This document shows, piece after piece, positions 46,869 through 56,421 of a stretch of DNA of 64,000 nucleotides; the stretch's first letter is position 1, and each line of letters opens with the position of its first letter. Source of the DNA: Terrisporobacter mayombei (GTDB taxonomy: Bacteria > Bacillota > Clostridia > Peptostreptococcales > Peptostreptococcaceae); assembly GCF_020748465.1 (NCBI RefSeq), contig NZ_JAHZMP010000002.1, positions 372,001-436,000 on the forward strand, read 5' to 3'. A model generated the notes under the pieces. That model was given only the letters and a program-made list of their open reading frames with translations. It had not been told where the DNA came from and did no database searches. Made by a program: the position numbers and the translations under genes.

Positions 46869-48152
46869 ATGAAAAAAATATCAGTTGCTGTAATAGGAGC
46901 AGGCTCAAGGGGAATGAATGCCTACGCACCCTATCTACTGGAAAACCCCAACTTAGGAGAAATAATAGCAGTGGCAGAGCCCAAGGAAGAAAAAAGAAGC
47001 AACTTCAAAAATAGATACAATATAAAAGAAGAAAATACATTCAAATCATATGAAGAACTCTTATCAAAACAAAAATTATCAGACGCAATAATAATAGCCA
47101 ACAGCGATGAATCCCACTTTGAACCAACTAAAATTGCACTAGAAAAAGGATATCATGTCCTACTAGAAAAGCCCATGTCAAATAAACTAGAGGAAGTAAT
47201 CAAACTAGGACAACTGGCAAAAAAACACAAAGACCAAGTATTTATGATATGTCATGTGCTAAGATATACTCCATTTTTTAGTGAGCTAAAAAGAATAGTG
47301 GACAGCAAAGAATTAGGAGATCTTATAAGCATACAACACAATGAAAATATAGGATACTATCATTTTGCACACAGCTATACACGTGGAAATTGGAGAAATA
47401 GCAATGAAACAAGTCCACTAATATTGGCTAAAAGTTGTCATGATTTGGATATATTATTATGGTTAACAGGGAAAAGTTGCAAATATATATCTTCCTTTGG
47501 ATGCCTAAGTCATATGAAAGAAGAAAACTTCAAAGAAAACATGGCAAATAAATGTGTAGACTGTGAAGTTGAGAGAACCTGTCCATATAGTGCAAAGAAA
47601 ATATATTTAGAAGATGATGTACTTAAAGCATCTTTATATGCAGTGGATGCCAATCCTACGAAAGAAAATTTAGCAAAAGCAATAACTACTGGCCCCTTCG
47701 GAAGATGCGTATACAAATGTGATAATAACGTAGTGGATCATATGGTAAGTATATTAGAGTTCGAAGACAGTATAACTGCTACTTTCAATCTATCTGCATT
47801 TACAAAGGATTGCACAAGAACTATAAAGCTTATGTTTTCCCATGGAGAAGTGGGTGGGGATTTTCACAAGAATGTAATAGAGGTGCATAAATTTGGAGAT
47901 AACCACCATACAGTAATTCATCCTAAGGTGATAAAAAGTGGTCATGGTGGAGGCGACTTTAAACTAATGGAGGAATTTATGAAAGCAGTAAGTTCAAATA
48001 ATAAGGAAGTAAAAACTAGTGCAATTACTTCTGTAGAAAGTCATGTGATGGCATTTGCAGGTGAATATTCTAGATTAAATCATGAAGTAGTTAATGTAGA
48101 AAAGTTTTGGAATAATCAAATAAAACGAAGTTATTTTACAATTGGAGAATAA
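46869..48152 (+). CDS. Gfo/Idh/MocA-family oxidoreductase with Cys-rich insert
   Basis: 427 residues. The N-terminal Rossmann fold has VAVIGAGSRG and the family motif HVLLEKPMS (Lys of EKP). The substrate domain carries GNWRN and KSCHDLD. Around residues 223-240 there is an insert NKCVDCEVERTCPYSAKKIY (C-x2-C-x5-C), later followed by GRCVYKCDNN. The Cys cluster could bind zinc or another metal and is found in a subset of this family. It oxidises or reduces a sugar or related alcohol with NAD(P); the substrate is unknown. A fragment of this gene recurs at 44718. RBS AAGGGTGG. Confidence 0.85.
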   Translation: MKKISVAVIGAGSRGMNAYAPYLLENPNLGEIIAVAEPKEEKRSNFKNRYNIKEENTFKSYEELLSKQKLSDAIIIANSDESHFEPTKIALEKGYHVLLEKPMSNKLEEVIKLGQLAKKHKDQVFMICHVLRYTPFFSELKRIVDSKELGDLISIQHNENIGYYHFAHSYTRGNWRNSNETSPLILAKSCHDLDILLWLTGKSCKYISSFGCLSHMKEENFKENMANKCVDCEVERTCPYSAKKIYLEDDVLKASLYAVDANPTKENLAKAITTGPFGRCVYKCDNNVVDHMVSILEFEDSITATFNLSAFTKDCTRTIKLMFSHGEVGGDFHKNVIEVHKFGDNHHTVIHPKVIKSGHGGGDFKLMEEFMKAVSSNNKEVKTSAITSVESHVMAFAGEYSRLNHEVVNVEKFWNNQIKRSYFTIGE

Positions 48153-48254
48153 TTGAATATTATATATAATATAAGAACGTCGCAATTGTTATATAATGTG
48201 TAATAAAGAAGCGTTTGATAATATATGATAAATAGAAATTTGAAAGGATAGAAT

Positions 48255-48857
48255 ATGAGTATAAATAATCAAAATACCCCAACATTAGAAACAAAAAGAT
48301 TGATATTGAGAAAATTTACTGAAAATGATATAGAAGCCTTATTTGACATATATAAGGACGAGGAAATAAATACCTACCTTCCTTGGTTTACTCTAAAATC
48401 ATTGAAGGAAGCAGAAATGTTTTTTTATGAGAAATATACACAAGCATATAAACTAGATAAAGGATATAGATACGCTATTTGTTTAAAAGTAGATAATAAA
48501 CCTATTGGATATGTTAATGTAAGCATGAGTGACAATCATGATTTAGGATATGGATTAAGGAAAGAATTTTGGCATAAAGGGATTGTAACAGAAGCAAGTA
48601 AAGCAGTTTTAGAGCAAGTAAAAAAAGATGGACTTATGTATGTTACTGCCACACACGATGTCAAAAATCCTCGTAGTGGTGGAGTTATGAAACAATTGGG
48701 CATGAGCTATAAATACTCTTATGAAGAGCAGTGGCAACCGAAAGATATATTAGTAACATTTAGAATGTATCAATTAAATTTTGATGGGCAAGATGACAGA
48801 GTATATAAAGAGTACTGGGATAATTCTGAAGTTCACTTTATAGAAAAAGACGTTTAA
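48255..48857 (+). CDS. GNAT acetyltransferase (RimJ/RimL type)
   Basis: 200 residues. TKRLILRKFTENDIEALFDIY at the start, DLGYGLRKEFWHKGIVTEASK (the acetyl-CoA loop) and HDVKNPRSGGVMKQLGMSY are the RimJ/RimL-subfamily blocks. It acetylates a protein N-terminus or small molecule; the target is not deducible. RBS AAAGGA. Single gene. Confidence 0.87.
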   Translation: MSINNQNTPTLETKRLILRKFTENDIEALFDIYKDEEINTYLPWFTLKSLKEAEMFFYEKYTQAYKLDKGYRYAICLKVDNKPIGYVNVSMSDNHDLGYGLRKEFWHKGIVTEASKAVLEQVKKDGLMYVTATHDVKNPRSGGVMKQLGMSYKYSYEEQWQPKDILVTFRMYQLNFDGQDDRVYKEYWDNSEVHFIEKDV

Positions 48858-49131
48858 ATTCTAATATATAGAGCTCACTTAAAAATAGAAATTTGTAGGG
48901 GAGTTAACTTTATATATTATTCAAATAAGATGTATAATATAAAAAGGTTTACAATTGTTATAGATTACGAACAATTTCTAGTAAATAAATAGATACACCT
49001 TAGGATTCAAAATATTAAGGAAAATTAAATACAACAATTTAATGAAAAGTAGTAACAAAATTAACACAATGTAATATAATATAATAAAGTATCTATTTGC
49101 ACTGCATATAAGCTACAGTACAAACTGATCA

Positions 49132-49223
49132 GGCCGTAATTTTATGGAGCCGGGCCGAAGGGCAACAGGGAAACGATACCTGTGGGACAGTAATATGTCT
49201 TACAGGTTTTTTTATGTGTAAGT
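49132..49223 (+). ncRNA. NiCo (czcD-motif) riboswitch with terminator
   Basis: The aptamer shows the class pattern in order: ACTGA-CAGGC (49134-49145), GCCGGG (49149-49154 region), GGCAACAG (49161-49168 region) and CTGTGGGACAGT (49190-49201). P1 pairs ACTG with CAGT, and a CAGG/CCTG stem closes the last helix. The terminator CCTGT...ACAGG with seven T (49189-49223) overlaps P1, so ligand (Ni2+ or Co2+) should prevent termination and switch on the ATPase gene. The 270 bp upstream contain only AT-rich promoter sequence with several TATAAT-like boxes. Confidence 0.93.
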
Positions 49224-49303
49224 ACATATATATTAATGCATTGCCATAGAGCTATCAAATTCATTTATTCCTATTTGAGAGTAAATTTAAGGAGGTAACT
49301 TTT

Positions 49304-51823
49304 ATGACAGAACAAAAACTTATGAATGGTGAAAAAGGCTTAAGTACCAAGCAGGCTCACCTGTTGCAAGAAAAATACGGTAAAAATGTTTTAGTACCAG
49401 AAAAGAAGGATAATTTCTTATTGAAAATCCTAGAAGTATTAAAAGAACCAATGTTTATATTATTAATTGTAGCTGCCATTATTTATTTTATACTAGGAGA
49501 ACCTAGAGATGGTGCTATAATGTTAGTATTTGTATTTGGGGTAATAAGTATTGATGTAATTCAAGAATGGAAAACAGATAAAACATTAAAAGCATTAAAA
49601 AATTTATCGGCACCACATATTACCGTCATAAGAGAGGGTAAAGAAAAGATAATTAATAGTGAAGATTTAGTGCCTGGAGATTTAATGATAATAACAGAAG
49701 GGGTAAAAATTCCAGCAGATGGTATAGTAATTAAATCAAGTGACCTGTGTGTAGACGAATCCTCTCTTACAGGAGAAGCAGAGGGCGTATGGAAAACAAC
49801 TCAAACTATACAAGATGAGAAGGATTATTGGAGAAAAGATTATTGTTATGCAGGTACATTGGTTATTCAAGGTAGTGGGGTTATATTAGTAGATAAAATA
49901 GGGGCATATACAGAATATGGTAAAATAAGTACAAATGTAGTAGATGCACCTGAAAGTCAAACACCGCTACAAAAACAAACTGGGAAGTTAGTAAAAACTT
50001 GTGCAAAGATTGCCGCTGTCCTATTTGTTTTGGTTTGTATTATAACATTTTTTAATGTTGCTGATTTACCTATATATGACAGATTAATTCAAAGCATACT
50101 ATCTGGAATTACTCTTGCAATGGCAATGATTCCAGAAGAGTTTCCAGTTGTATTAACAGTTTTTTTATCAATAGGTGCTTGGAGATTGGCTAAAAAACAA
50201 TCTTTAGTACGAAAGCTTCCATCAGTGGAAACTTTAGGAGCAGTTTCTGTATTATGCGTAGATAAAACAGGAACTATTACTATGAATAAGATGGCCCTTT
50301 GTGAGGCTTGGGCAATAGATGGTGACAATAATACATTATGCAAGACAATGGGAATGGCTTGTGAAACGGATGCATACGACCCTATGGAGCATGCAATGTT
50401 ATCTTTTTGCGAAGAAAATAATATTAGTAGAGATGAATTATTTAGTGGAGAGTTGATCACAGAATATTCATTTACAAATGAAGCTAAGATGATGGGGCAT
50501 GTATGGAAAAATGATAATGAAATAATTATTACAGCAAAAGGTTCTCCAGAGAAAATATTAAGTATAAGCAAATTATCAAATGATGAAAGAAAAGTTGTTG
50601 AAGAAAAGATATATGAAATGTCGTCTAAAGGGCTCAGGGTTATTGCAATTGGGAGTATGAAAATAGAAGAAGAAAAAGATATTCCATCAACTATACATGA
50701 GTGTGAGTTGAAATTATTGGGATTAGTAGGATTGGCAGATCCACCTAGAGATGGTATTGATATAGACATAAAACAATGTATAAATGCAGGAATTAGATTA
50801 GTAATGATTACTGGAGACAATGGAATAACAGCTAGCGCAATAGCAAAACAAGTTGGAATACCTCATAGTGAAAATATCATTACTGGTGATGAGCTAAATA
50901 ATATGAGTGATGGAGATTTAAGAGAAAAAGTTAAGTCAGTAAGTATATTCTCTAGAGTAGTGCCTGAACATAAAATGCGTATTGTAAAGGCATTTAAAGA
51001 AAATGGAGAAATAGTAGCAATGACAGGAGACGGAGTAAACGATGCACCTGCTCTTAAATATGCTGATATTGGAATAGCAATGGGAAAAAGAGGCTCAGAA
51101 GTTTCAAGGGAAGCTGCTGATTTAATATTACTAGATGATAATTTCTCTACTATAGTTGATACTGTAAAAGATGGTAGAAGAATATATGATAATATAAGAA
51201 AAGCTGTGGGATATATATTTACTATTCACATACCAATAGCACTTGCAGCACTTATGGCTCCATTACTCGGAATTGATTCATCATTATTATTCTTATTTCC
51301 AGTTCATGTTGTTTTGCTAGAATTAATAATAGATCCTACTTGTTCAATAGTATTAGAAAGACAGCCATCAGAACTCGATATTATGGACCGTGAACCTCGT
51401 GATCCAAAAGAGAGTATGTTAACTCAAAGAATTTTGTGTAAAAGCATAATTCAGGGATTAGTACTATTTGCAGCTTCTTTTGGAACGTATTATTATTATT
51501 TAATTAATAATATTGGCGATGGTAATGTAGCTCGCTCTATGGGATTGTCTATAATAATGGTTTCTAATATATTATTAGTTCAAGTAAATAGTTCAGATAC
51601 TGAATATACCTATAAATCTATTAAAAAGCTTGTCAAGGACAAGGTAATGTGGGTAAGTAGCTTAGGAATTGTATTAGGTTTAGGAATAGTACTTTATACT
51701 CCACTTTCCTCATTTTTAAAGTTAGCGCCATTAAGTTTTTATGAAATGATAGTTGTAATTATTATTTCAATAGTATCTGTAATGTGGTATGAGTTGGTAA
51801 AAATTTATAAGCATAGAAAATAA
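49304..51823 (+). CDS. P-type cation ATPase under NiCo riboswitch control
   Basis: 839 residues, full-length P2-type topology with an N-terminal cytosolic segment (LSTKQAHLLQEKYGKN). The phosphorylation site DKTGTIT has Asp at 320, the membrane site reads PEEFP at about 277 (PEGLP in typical Ca2+ pumps) and the A-domain motif is TGEA instead of TGES. The hinge is TGDGVNDAPALK. By sequence alone it would be called a Ca2+ pump, but its riboswitch indicates export of Co2+/Ni2+ or related ions. A CDF exporter follows. RBS AAGGAGGT. Confidence 0.9.
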   Translation: MTEQKLMNGEKGLSTKQAHLLQEKYGKNVLVPEKKDNFLLKILEVLKEPMFILLIVAAIIYFILGEPRDGAIMLVFVFGVISIDVIQEWKTDKTLKALKNLSAPHITVIREGKEKIINSEDLVPGDLMIITEGVKIPADGIVIKSSDLCVDESSLTGEAEGVWKTTQTIQDEKDYWRKDYCYAGTLVIQGSGVILVDKIGAYTEYGKISTNVVDAPESQTPLQKQTGKLVKTCAKIAAVLFVLVCIITFFNVADLPIYDRLIQSILSGITLAMAMIPEEFPVVLTVFLSIGAWRLAKKQSLVRKLPSVETLGAVSVLCVDKTGTITMNKMALCEAWAIDGDNNTLCKTMGMACETDAYDPMEHAMLSFCEENNISRDELFSGELITEYSFTNEAKMMGHVWKNDNEIIITAKGSPEKILSISKLSNDERKVVEEKIYEMSSKGLRVIAIGSMKIEEEKDIPSTIHECELKLLGLVGLADPPRDGIDIDIKQCINAGIRLVMITGDNGITASAIAKQVGIPHSENIITGDELNNMSDGDLREKVKSVSIFSRVVPEHKMRIVKAFKENGEIVAMTGDGVNDAPALKYADIGIAMGKRGSEVSREAADLILLDDNFSTIVDTVKDGRRIYDNIRKAVGYIFTIHIPIALAALMAPLLGIDSSLLFLFPVHVVLLELIIDPTCSIVLERQPSELDIMDREPRDPKESMLTQRILCKSIIQGLVLFAASFGTYYYYLINNIGDGNVARSMGLSIIMVSNILLVQVNSSDTEYTYKSIKKLVKDKVMWVSSLGIVLGLGIVLYTPLSSFLKLAPLSFYEMIVVIIISIVSVMWYELVKIYKHRK

Positions 51824-51843
51824 ATAATATGAATTATTAATTA

Positions 51844-51877
51844 AGAAGGATTATGATTGTAAAATCATAGTCCTTCT
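51844..51877 (+). terminator. Hairpin between the P-type ATPase and CDF genes
   Basis: A 15-bp stem with one G-T pair (51844-51858 with 51863-51877) and GTAA loop; the tail CTAATTTGAC has no strong T-run, so part of transcription may continue into the CDF gene. Confidence 0.7.
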
Positions 51878-51972
51878 AATTTGACTTTAAAATGTAAAAT
51901 TTGGTGTAAGAATATTAAATTAAAGGTAATAATAAACTAATTAAGCAATTTAAACTAAAAGGAGAAAAGTAC

Positions 51973-52842
51973 ATGATTAGTTCTGACAGAAAAATAAGAG
52001 TTGCACTTTTATCAATAATATCTAATTCGACGCTAATAGTATTAAAAATTATAGCAGGTATTATAAGTGGTTCTGTAAGTATAATATCAGAAGCTATTCA
52101 TTCTTCAATGGATCTATTAGCATCAATAGTAGCTTTTTTTTCAGTAAAAGCATCTTCTAAGCCTGCTGATGACAAACACCCTTATGGACACGGAAAGATA
52201 GAAAATATATCTGGAATTATTGAAGGGATACTAATTTTAATAGCATCAATAATGATTATAGTAGAAGCAATTAAAAAGATTTTCAATCCAACTGTAATAG
52301 AAAATGAAAGTATAGCTATTTTAGTTATGTTTATATCTGGATTAACTAATTTTTTTGTATCTAGTAAACTATATAAAGTTGCAAAAGAAGAGGATTCTAT
52401 GGCACTCGAAGCAGATGCCCTTCATTTGAGAACTGATATATATACATCTGTAGGTGTAGGAATAGGTATTTTACTTATAAAAATTACAAAGATTCACATT
52501 TTAGATTCTATTGTTGCTATATTGGTGGCTATTCTAATAATAAAGGAAGCTGTAGAGTTAACTAAAAATGGTTTTGATGAATTAATTGATAAAAGATTAA
52601 GCGATGAAGAAGAAAGAGAGATAAAAAATATTATAGAAAGATATAATGATCAATTTATAGATTATCATAAATTAAAGACGAGAAAATCAGGAAACTTCAA
52701 ACATATTGATTTTCATATTACAGTAGAATCGAGCACAACTGTAAAAGAAGTTCATGAAGTTATTGGTAATATAAAAAAAGAAATGAATAAAAATCTTAAG
52801 AATTCTAGGGTGACTATACATGTAGATCCTAGCAAAGATTAA
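51973..52842 (+). CDS. Cation diffusion facilitator exporter
   Basis: 289 residues. Six membrane helices; the metal sites are H-x3-D in helix 2 (IHSSMD) and helix 5 (LHLRTD). The HPYGHGKIE loop is the family signature. The C-terminal cytosolic domain (about 205-289) has the ferredoxin-like regulatory fold. It exports Zn2+, Co2+ or Ni2+ in exchange for protons. Placed after the NiCo-riboswitch ATPase, which supports a role in cobalt/nickel tolerance. RBS AAAGGAGA. Confidence 0.9.
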   Translation: MISSDRKIRVALLSIISNSTLIVLKIIAGIISGSVSIISEAIHSSMDLLASIVAFFSVKASSKPADDKHPYGHGKIENISGIIEGILILIASIMIIVEAIKKIFNPTVIENESIAILVMFISGLTNFFVSSKLYKVAKEEDSMALEADALHLRTDIYTSVGVGIGILLIKITKIHILDSIVAILVAILIIKEAVELTKNGFDELIDKRLSDEEEREIKNIIERYNDQFIDYHKLKTRKSGNFKHIDFHITVESSTTVKEVHEVIGNIKKEMNKNLKNSRVTIHVDPSKD

Positions 52843-52951
52843 ATAAGTAATTTTGTAATTTAGGACACTAACTTTAGCACATATTTTTAGTAGTTTAGAA
52901 AACGTTCAGGTGGAAACTGAAATATAAGTGAAGAATATTAAGTTAAAATAT

Positions 52952-52985
52952 AAAGGTATACACAAAAATGTGTATACCTTTTTAA
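52952..52985 (+). terminator. Terminator of the CDF gene (TACACA family)
   Basis: A perfect 13-bp stem AAAGGTATACACA / TGTGTATACCTTT with AAAA loop and TTT. Confidence 0.88.
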
Positions 52986-53054
52986 ATTGCACAAGTTTCA
53001 TAACTTATAAATATTTAAAAGTAAATACTGCCCCAAAAATAGCAAATTTACAAA

Positions 53055-53073
53055 TCTACCGATTTTCTACCGA
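53055..53073 (+). repeat. Tandem TCTACCGA repeats before the XRE gene
   Basis: TCTACCGA at 53055-53062 and 53066-53073, one helical turn apart, about 75 bp before the XRE-type regulator gene. A candidate operator. Confidence 0.45.
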
Positions 53074-53144
53074 GACATTTTTAAAGTAATTAATTATAAT
53101 TTATTTATAATAAACTTTATATAAAAAGGGTGGATAAAGCAATT

Positions 53145-53813
53145 ATGGGGAAAAACTTAAGGAAAATAAGAATAAGCAAAGGCTATTCTCAAGAGGCATT
53201 ATCAATCGAAGCTAATGTTTCCGTAACAAATATATACAACATAGAAAACTATATAAAGATAGTAAAAAAAGAAACCTTGGACAGTGTATTAAAATCTTTA
53301 GAAGTAGAGATGTCTTACGATGAATATGAAGCTGCTGTAAATGACAAATCTGCTAAGCGGTTAGGTGAATATGAGGAACTTTATAAAAATCAAATATGTA
53401 AGTTAAAAACAAAGGTAGATAAAAGACTACGAGAAGCAGAAAACTTATTGAAAAATGAAAAGTATGAAGAATCTTTAAAAATTTACTTATCATTTTCAAA
53501 TATATTGGGACATGATAGCAGTTACCTACTAACATGTGCAATTCTTTATAAAAAAGTAGGAAGATATGTCAAATCTATTAATTGCTGCAATAGAATACTT
53601 AGTAATGATAAAAATAATAGTGAAGCACAAAAGATAAAAGAAAGTAGTTTAGTATCTTTAAAAGAATTGAATTTACTAACAAAAGATAAAATAAAAAACT
53701 ATACAATAAAAGATTTAATAGAAAACTCTAGAATAAGTAAAAATAAACTTTATCATTCTGAAATAGCAAACGAATTATGTATAGATGTGCCAATTCAAAA
53801 ACTAAATAATTAA
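53145..53813 (+). CDS. XRE-family regulator with TPR-like C-terminus
   Basis: 222 residues from the ATG at 53145; a GTG at 53130 would lie inside the AAGGGTGG ribosome site. The HTH_3 domain spans residues 2-57 (LRKIRISKGYSQEALSIEANVSVTNIYNIEN). The middle and C-terminal part is helical with TPR-like spacing (AENLLKNEKYEESLKIYLSF, LYKKVGRYVKSINCCNRIL). It opens a run of phage-type genes and may be the resident repressor. Terminator hairpin at 53823-53861. Confidence 0.8.
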   Translation: MGKNLRKIRISKGYSQEALSIEANVSVTNIYNIENYIKIVKKETLDSVLKSLEVEMSYDEYEAAVNDKSAKRLGEYEELYKNQICKLKTKVDKRLREAENLLKNEKYEESLKIYLSFSNILGHDSSYLLTCAILYKKVGRYVKSINCCNRILSNDKNNSEAQKIKESSLVSLKELNLLTKDKIKNYTIKDLIENSRISKNKLYHSEIANELCIDVPIQKLNN

Positions 53814-53822
53814 AATATCATA

Positions 53823-53861
53823 AAAAAACTGTCATATTAACTTTTAGTATGGCAGTTTTTT
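53823..53861 (+). terminator. Terminator of the XRE gene
   Basis: AAACTGTCATA...TATGGCAGTTTTTT stem with G-T pair and T-run. Confidence 0.85.
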
Positions 53862-53894
53862 AATAAAATTTATAAAAACTAAGGAGGAAAAATT

Positions 53895-54644
53895 ATGGAA
53901 GCTACACACAACATACAACAACTAGTACCAGTAACAATTAATGAAAAAGAGGAGGTAGTTATAAGCTCCAGAGATTTGCACCAATATCTTCATATTCAAA
54001 CAAGGTATAAGGTATGGATACTTAGAATGTTGGAATATGGATTTGAAGAAAATGAAGATTATCAAAGGGTTACACAAAAATGTGACACCCCTGGAGGAGC
54101 CCAAAATCAAACGGATTATATATTGAAAATTGACATGGCAAAGGAAATTTGTATGATCCAAAGAAGTGAAAGAGGAAGACAAGCAAGAAAGCATTTTATT
54201 GAAATGGAAAAGAAATTTAACTCGCCAGAAGCACTTATTGCCAGATTGCTACAACTAAAAAATAAAATGAAAAATCAAAACACATCACCATTTACAAATA
54301 GCAATACTGAAACTTATCCTACTACAAGAACTTCCACACACAAAACTGCTAAAATCTCTATTAATTTATCTACAAACTTCAGAGATACAGCAAAGATAAT
54401 AGGTATTAGAGAAAACTTGTTTATTAGCTGGCTACTTCTTAACAATTATTGTTACAGAGATGCTTCTGACAACCTTAAACCTTATGGACATGCTATGGAT
54501 TACTTTACTTTCAGATTTTATACAACAGAGAATAATCATAGTGGAATACAGACTTTGATCAATTCAAGAGGAAGAGAAGTATTTAAAGCTTTATTAATAG
54601 ATGAAAAGGTAATTAAAAATGAGGAGATAAAATTATTAAACTAA
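53895..54644 (+). CDS. Phage AntA/AntB-type antirepressor
   Basis: 249 residues. Residues about 10-110 are the AntA/AntB domain (VVISSRDLHQYLHIQTRYKVWILRMLEYGF, then YILKIDMAKEICMIQRSERG). The C-terminal part (about 155-249) has a second domain of KilA-C-like type with IGIRENLFISWLL and GHAMDYFTF. Phage antirepressors block the lysogeny repressor. RBS AAGGAGG. The coding DNA contains TACACAAAAATGTG, a chance relative of the terminator core. First gene of a four-gene phage-like run. Confidence 0.85.
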   Translation: MEATHNIQQLVPVTINEKEEVVISSRDLHQYLHIQTRYKVWILRMLEYGFEENEDYQRVTQKCDTPGGAQNQTDYILKIDMAKEICMIQRSERGRQARKHFIEMEKKFNSPEALIARLLQLKNKMKNQNTSPFTNSNTETYPTTRTSTHKTAKISINLSTNFRDTAKIIGIRENLFISWLLLNNYCYRDASDNLKPYGHAMDYFTFRFYTTENNHSGIQTLINSRGREVFKALLIDEKVIKNEEIKLLN

Positions 54645-54654
54645 GGAGAAGAAA

Positions 54655-55608
54655 ATGGGGAAAAAATATTATTGGTTAAAAGTTCAAAGAAATTTTTTCA
54701 GACAAAAATCAGTAAAGAAGTTAAAACAAAGTGAAAATGGAAATGAAAAGGTTCTTATATATTTGGAGTTACTTGCTTTATCTTTGGAAAATGACAACAA
54801 ATTAATATTTGAATATGTGGAAGATACTTTTGCAGAAGACTTAGCACTTGAAATAGATGAAGATCCAAAGTTAGTAAAAGAAACATTGGACTATTTAAAA
54901 AGTCAAAACCTCATAGAATCTGTAAGTGAAAGTGAGTATGTACTTTTGGAGGCTTTTGAATTAACAGGTAGTGAAGATAAAACTACTAAACGTGTTAGAA
55001 AACACAGAGAAAATAAAAAAGATAATTTAATAGAAGAAATTGAAACGGACTGTAACCAAAATGAAACAGGGTGTAACGCAGATGAAACACCTTGTAACAA
55101 AAATGAAACGCTAGAGAAAGAGAAAGAAATAGATAAAGATATAGAAACAGATAAAGATAAAAATACAAACAAAGAAAAAGCCTGTGTGACTTATTTAAGT
55201 GACAAAACTAAAAAAATAAAAACTGTCGATAAAAATCTAAGTAAAATCACTAAGCTTTATGAGGCAAATGTAGGACCAATTTATCCAGCAAGTAGAGACT
55301 GGTTTATTGAAATATCAGAAGAAATCGAATCAGACCTTTTTAATAAAGCCATAGAAATATGCATTAACAAGTCTGTTGTAACGCCATCTTACTTAAAAGG
55401 CATAATTAAAAAATGGATAAATGACAAAATATTTACCCTAGATCAGTACAAAGTAAAGGAAATAGAGCTTTTGAATAAAGAAAATGGGAAAAGCACGTCT
55501 AAAAACAAGAAAACTTCCATAGAAAATCATGAAGATTATGATGAAGAAATTGACGAGGCAATGTTAAAAGAAATAAAAGAGCTTGAAGCCAAGTTGGGAG
55601 TAGTGTAG
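54655..55608 (+). CDS. Phage replisome organiser / DnaD-like replication protein
   Basis: 317 residues. The N-terminal replisome-organiser domain (KKYYWLKVQRNFFRQKSVKKL... to about residue 115) is followed by a charged linker rich in Glu, Asn and Lys with a NETGCNADETPCNKNET repeat, and a C-terminal DnaB_2/DnaD-like helical part (ITKLYEANVGPIYPAS, AIEICINKSVVTPSYLKGIIKKW). Such proteins bind the phage origin and load helicase with DnaC. It starts 11 nt after the antirepressor stop. Confidence 0.87.
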   Translation: MGKKYYWLKVQRNFFRQKSVKKLKQSENGNEKVLIYLELLALSLENDNKLIFEYVEDTFAEDLALEIDEDPKLVKETLDYLKSQNLIESVSESEYVLLEAFELTGSEDKTTKRVRKHRENKKDNLIEEIETDCNQNETGCNADETPCNKNETLEKEKEIDKDIETDKDKNTNKEKACVTYLSDKTKKIKTVDKNLSKITKLYEANVGPIYPASRDWFIEISEEIESDLFNKAIEICINKSVVTPSYLKGIIKKWINDKIFTLDQYKVKEIELLNKENGKSTSKNKKTSIENHEDYDEEIDEAMLKEIKELEAKLGVV

Positions 55609-55618
55609 GGGGGAGCAG

Positions 55619-56374
55619 ATGGATGTAAAACTACTTGAAAGAATGAAAAAGCTAATGGAAAGCTGCAAAACTGTTGAAGATAATTATGATTGCAAAAAAT
55701 GCAGAGACTTTGGATACACATTTGAGAAAAACAGCCATAACTGTGAAGTTGCCATACCATGCGAATGTTTAGATAAAAAACAGTCCTTAGAAAAATTGGA
55801 GAAGTGCGGTTTAAGTGATGCTTTTAAGGGAAAAACTTTTAGCTCTTATAATTGTGAAAAGAAATATCAAATTAAGGCAAGACATCAGGCACTTAAATTT
55901 TGCAATGACTTTGTAGATAATAATTCTTCTCTTTTAATTTGTAGTCGGCCTGGTTCAGGAAAGACTCATTTGGGAATAGCTGCTATGCTCAATTTAATAA
56001 ATCAAAATGTTGGCTGTCGCTATGTGGAGTACAATTCCATGATGATGAACCTTAAACAATGTGTAACTGATGAGGAGAATTTCATAAGAGAAATGAACAA
56101 GTATTTAAATCCCAGGGTGCTTTTTATAGATGATTTTTTGAAGGGGAAAATTACAGCAGCAGATCTTAATTATATTTACAGAATCATAAACAGTAGATAT
56201 TTAAAAAACATGCCCCTTATTATTTCAACAGAAAAAACTATAGATGAGATAATAAGTTGGGACGAGGCTGTGGGAAGTAGACTTGTGGAAATAGCAAAAG
56301 ACAATATTATAACTTTTAATGAAAGAAGCAATAACTACAGATTAAAAAGCTATATACACTTAAATAATATCTAG
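55619..56374 (+). CDS. DnaC/DnaI-like helicase loader ATPase
   Basis: 251 residues. An N-terminal Cys-rich zinc-like region (CKKCRDFGYTF, CEVAIPCECLDK) is typical of phage DnaC homologues. The AAA+ core has Walker A SRPGSGKTHL near residue 105 and Walker B VLFIDDF near 165. It loads the replicative helicase at the phage origin. The gene starts 11 nt after the organiser gene. RBS GGGGGGAG. Confidence 0.9.
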   Translation: MDVKLLERMKKLMESCKTVEDNYDCKKCRDFGYTFEKNSHNCEVAIPCECLDKKQSLEKLEKCGLSDAFKGKTFSSYNCEKKYQIKARHQALKFCNDFVDNNSSLLICSRPGSGKTHLGIAAMLNLINQNVGCRYVEYNSMMMNLKQCVTDEENFIREMNKYLNPRVLFIDDFLKGKITAADLNYIYRIINSRYLKNMPLIISTEKTIDEIISWDEAVGSRLVEIAKDNIITFNERSNNYRLKSYIHLNNI

Positions 56375-56421
56375 TAGAAAATAATTTAAAATATATTTTA
56401 ATATAAAAAAGGGGAGAAATT

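Noticed and set aside
54066-54091. TACACAAAAATGTG inside the antirepressor gene as a seventh member of the hairpin family
   Set aside because: It lies in the codons of a conserved family block (RVTQKCDTPGG) and the stem is imperfect, so chance similarity is more likely.
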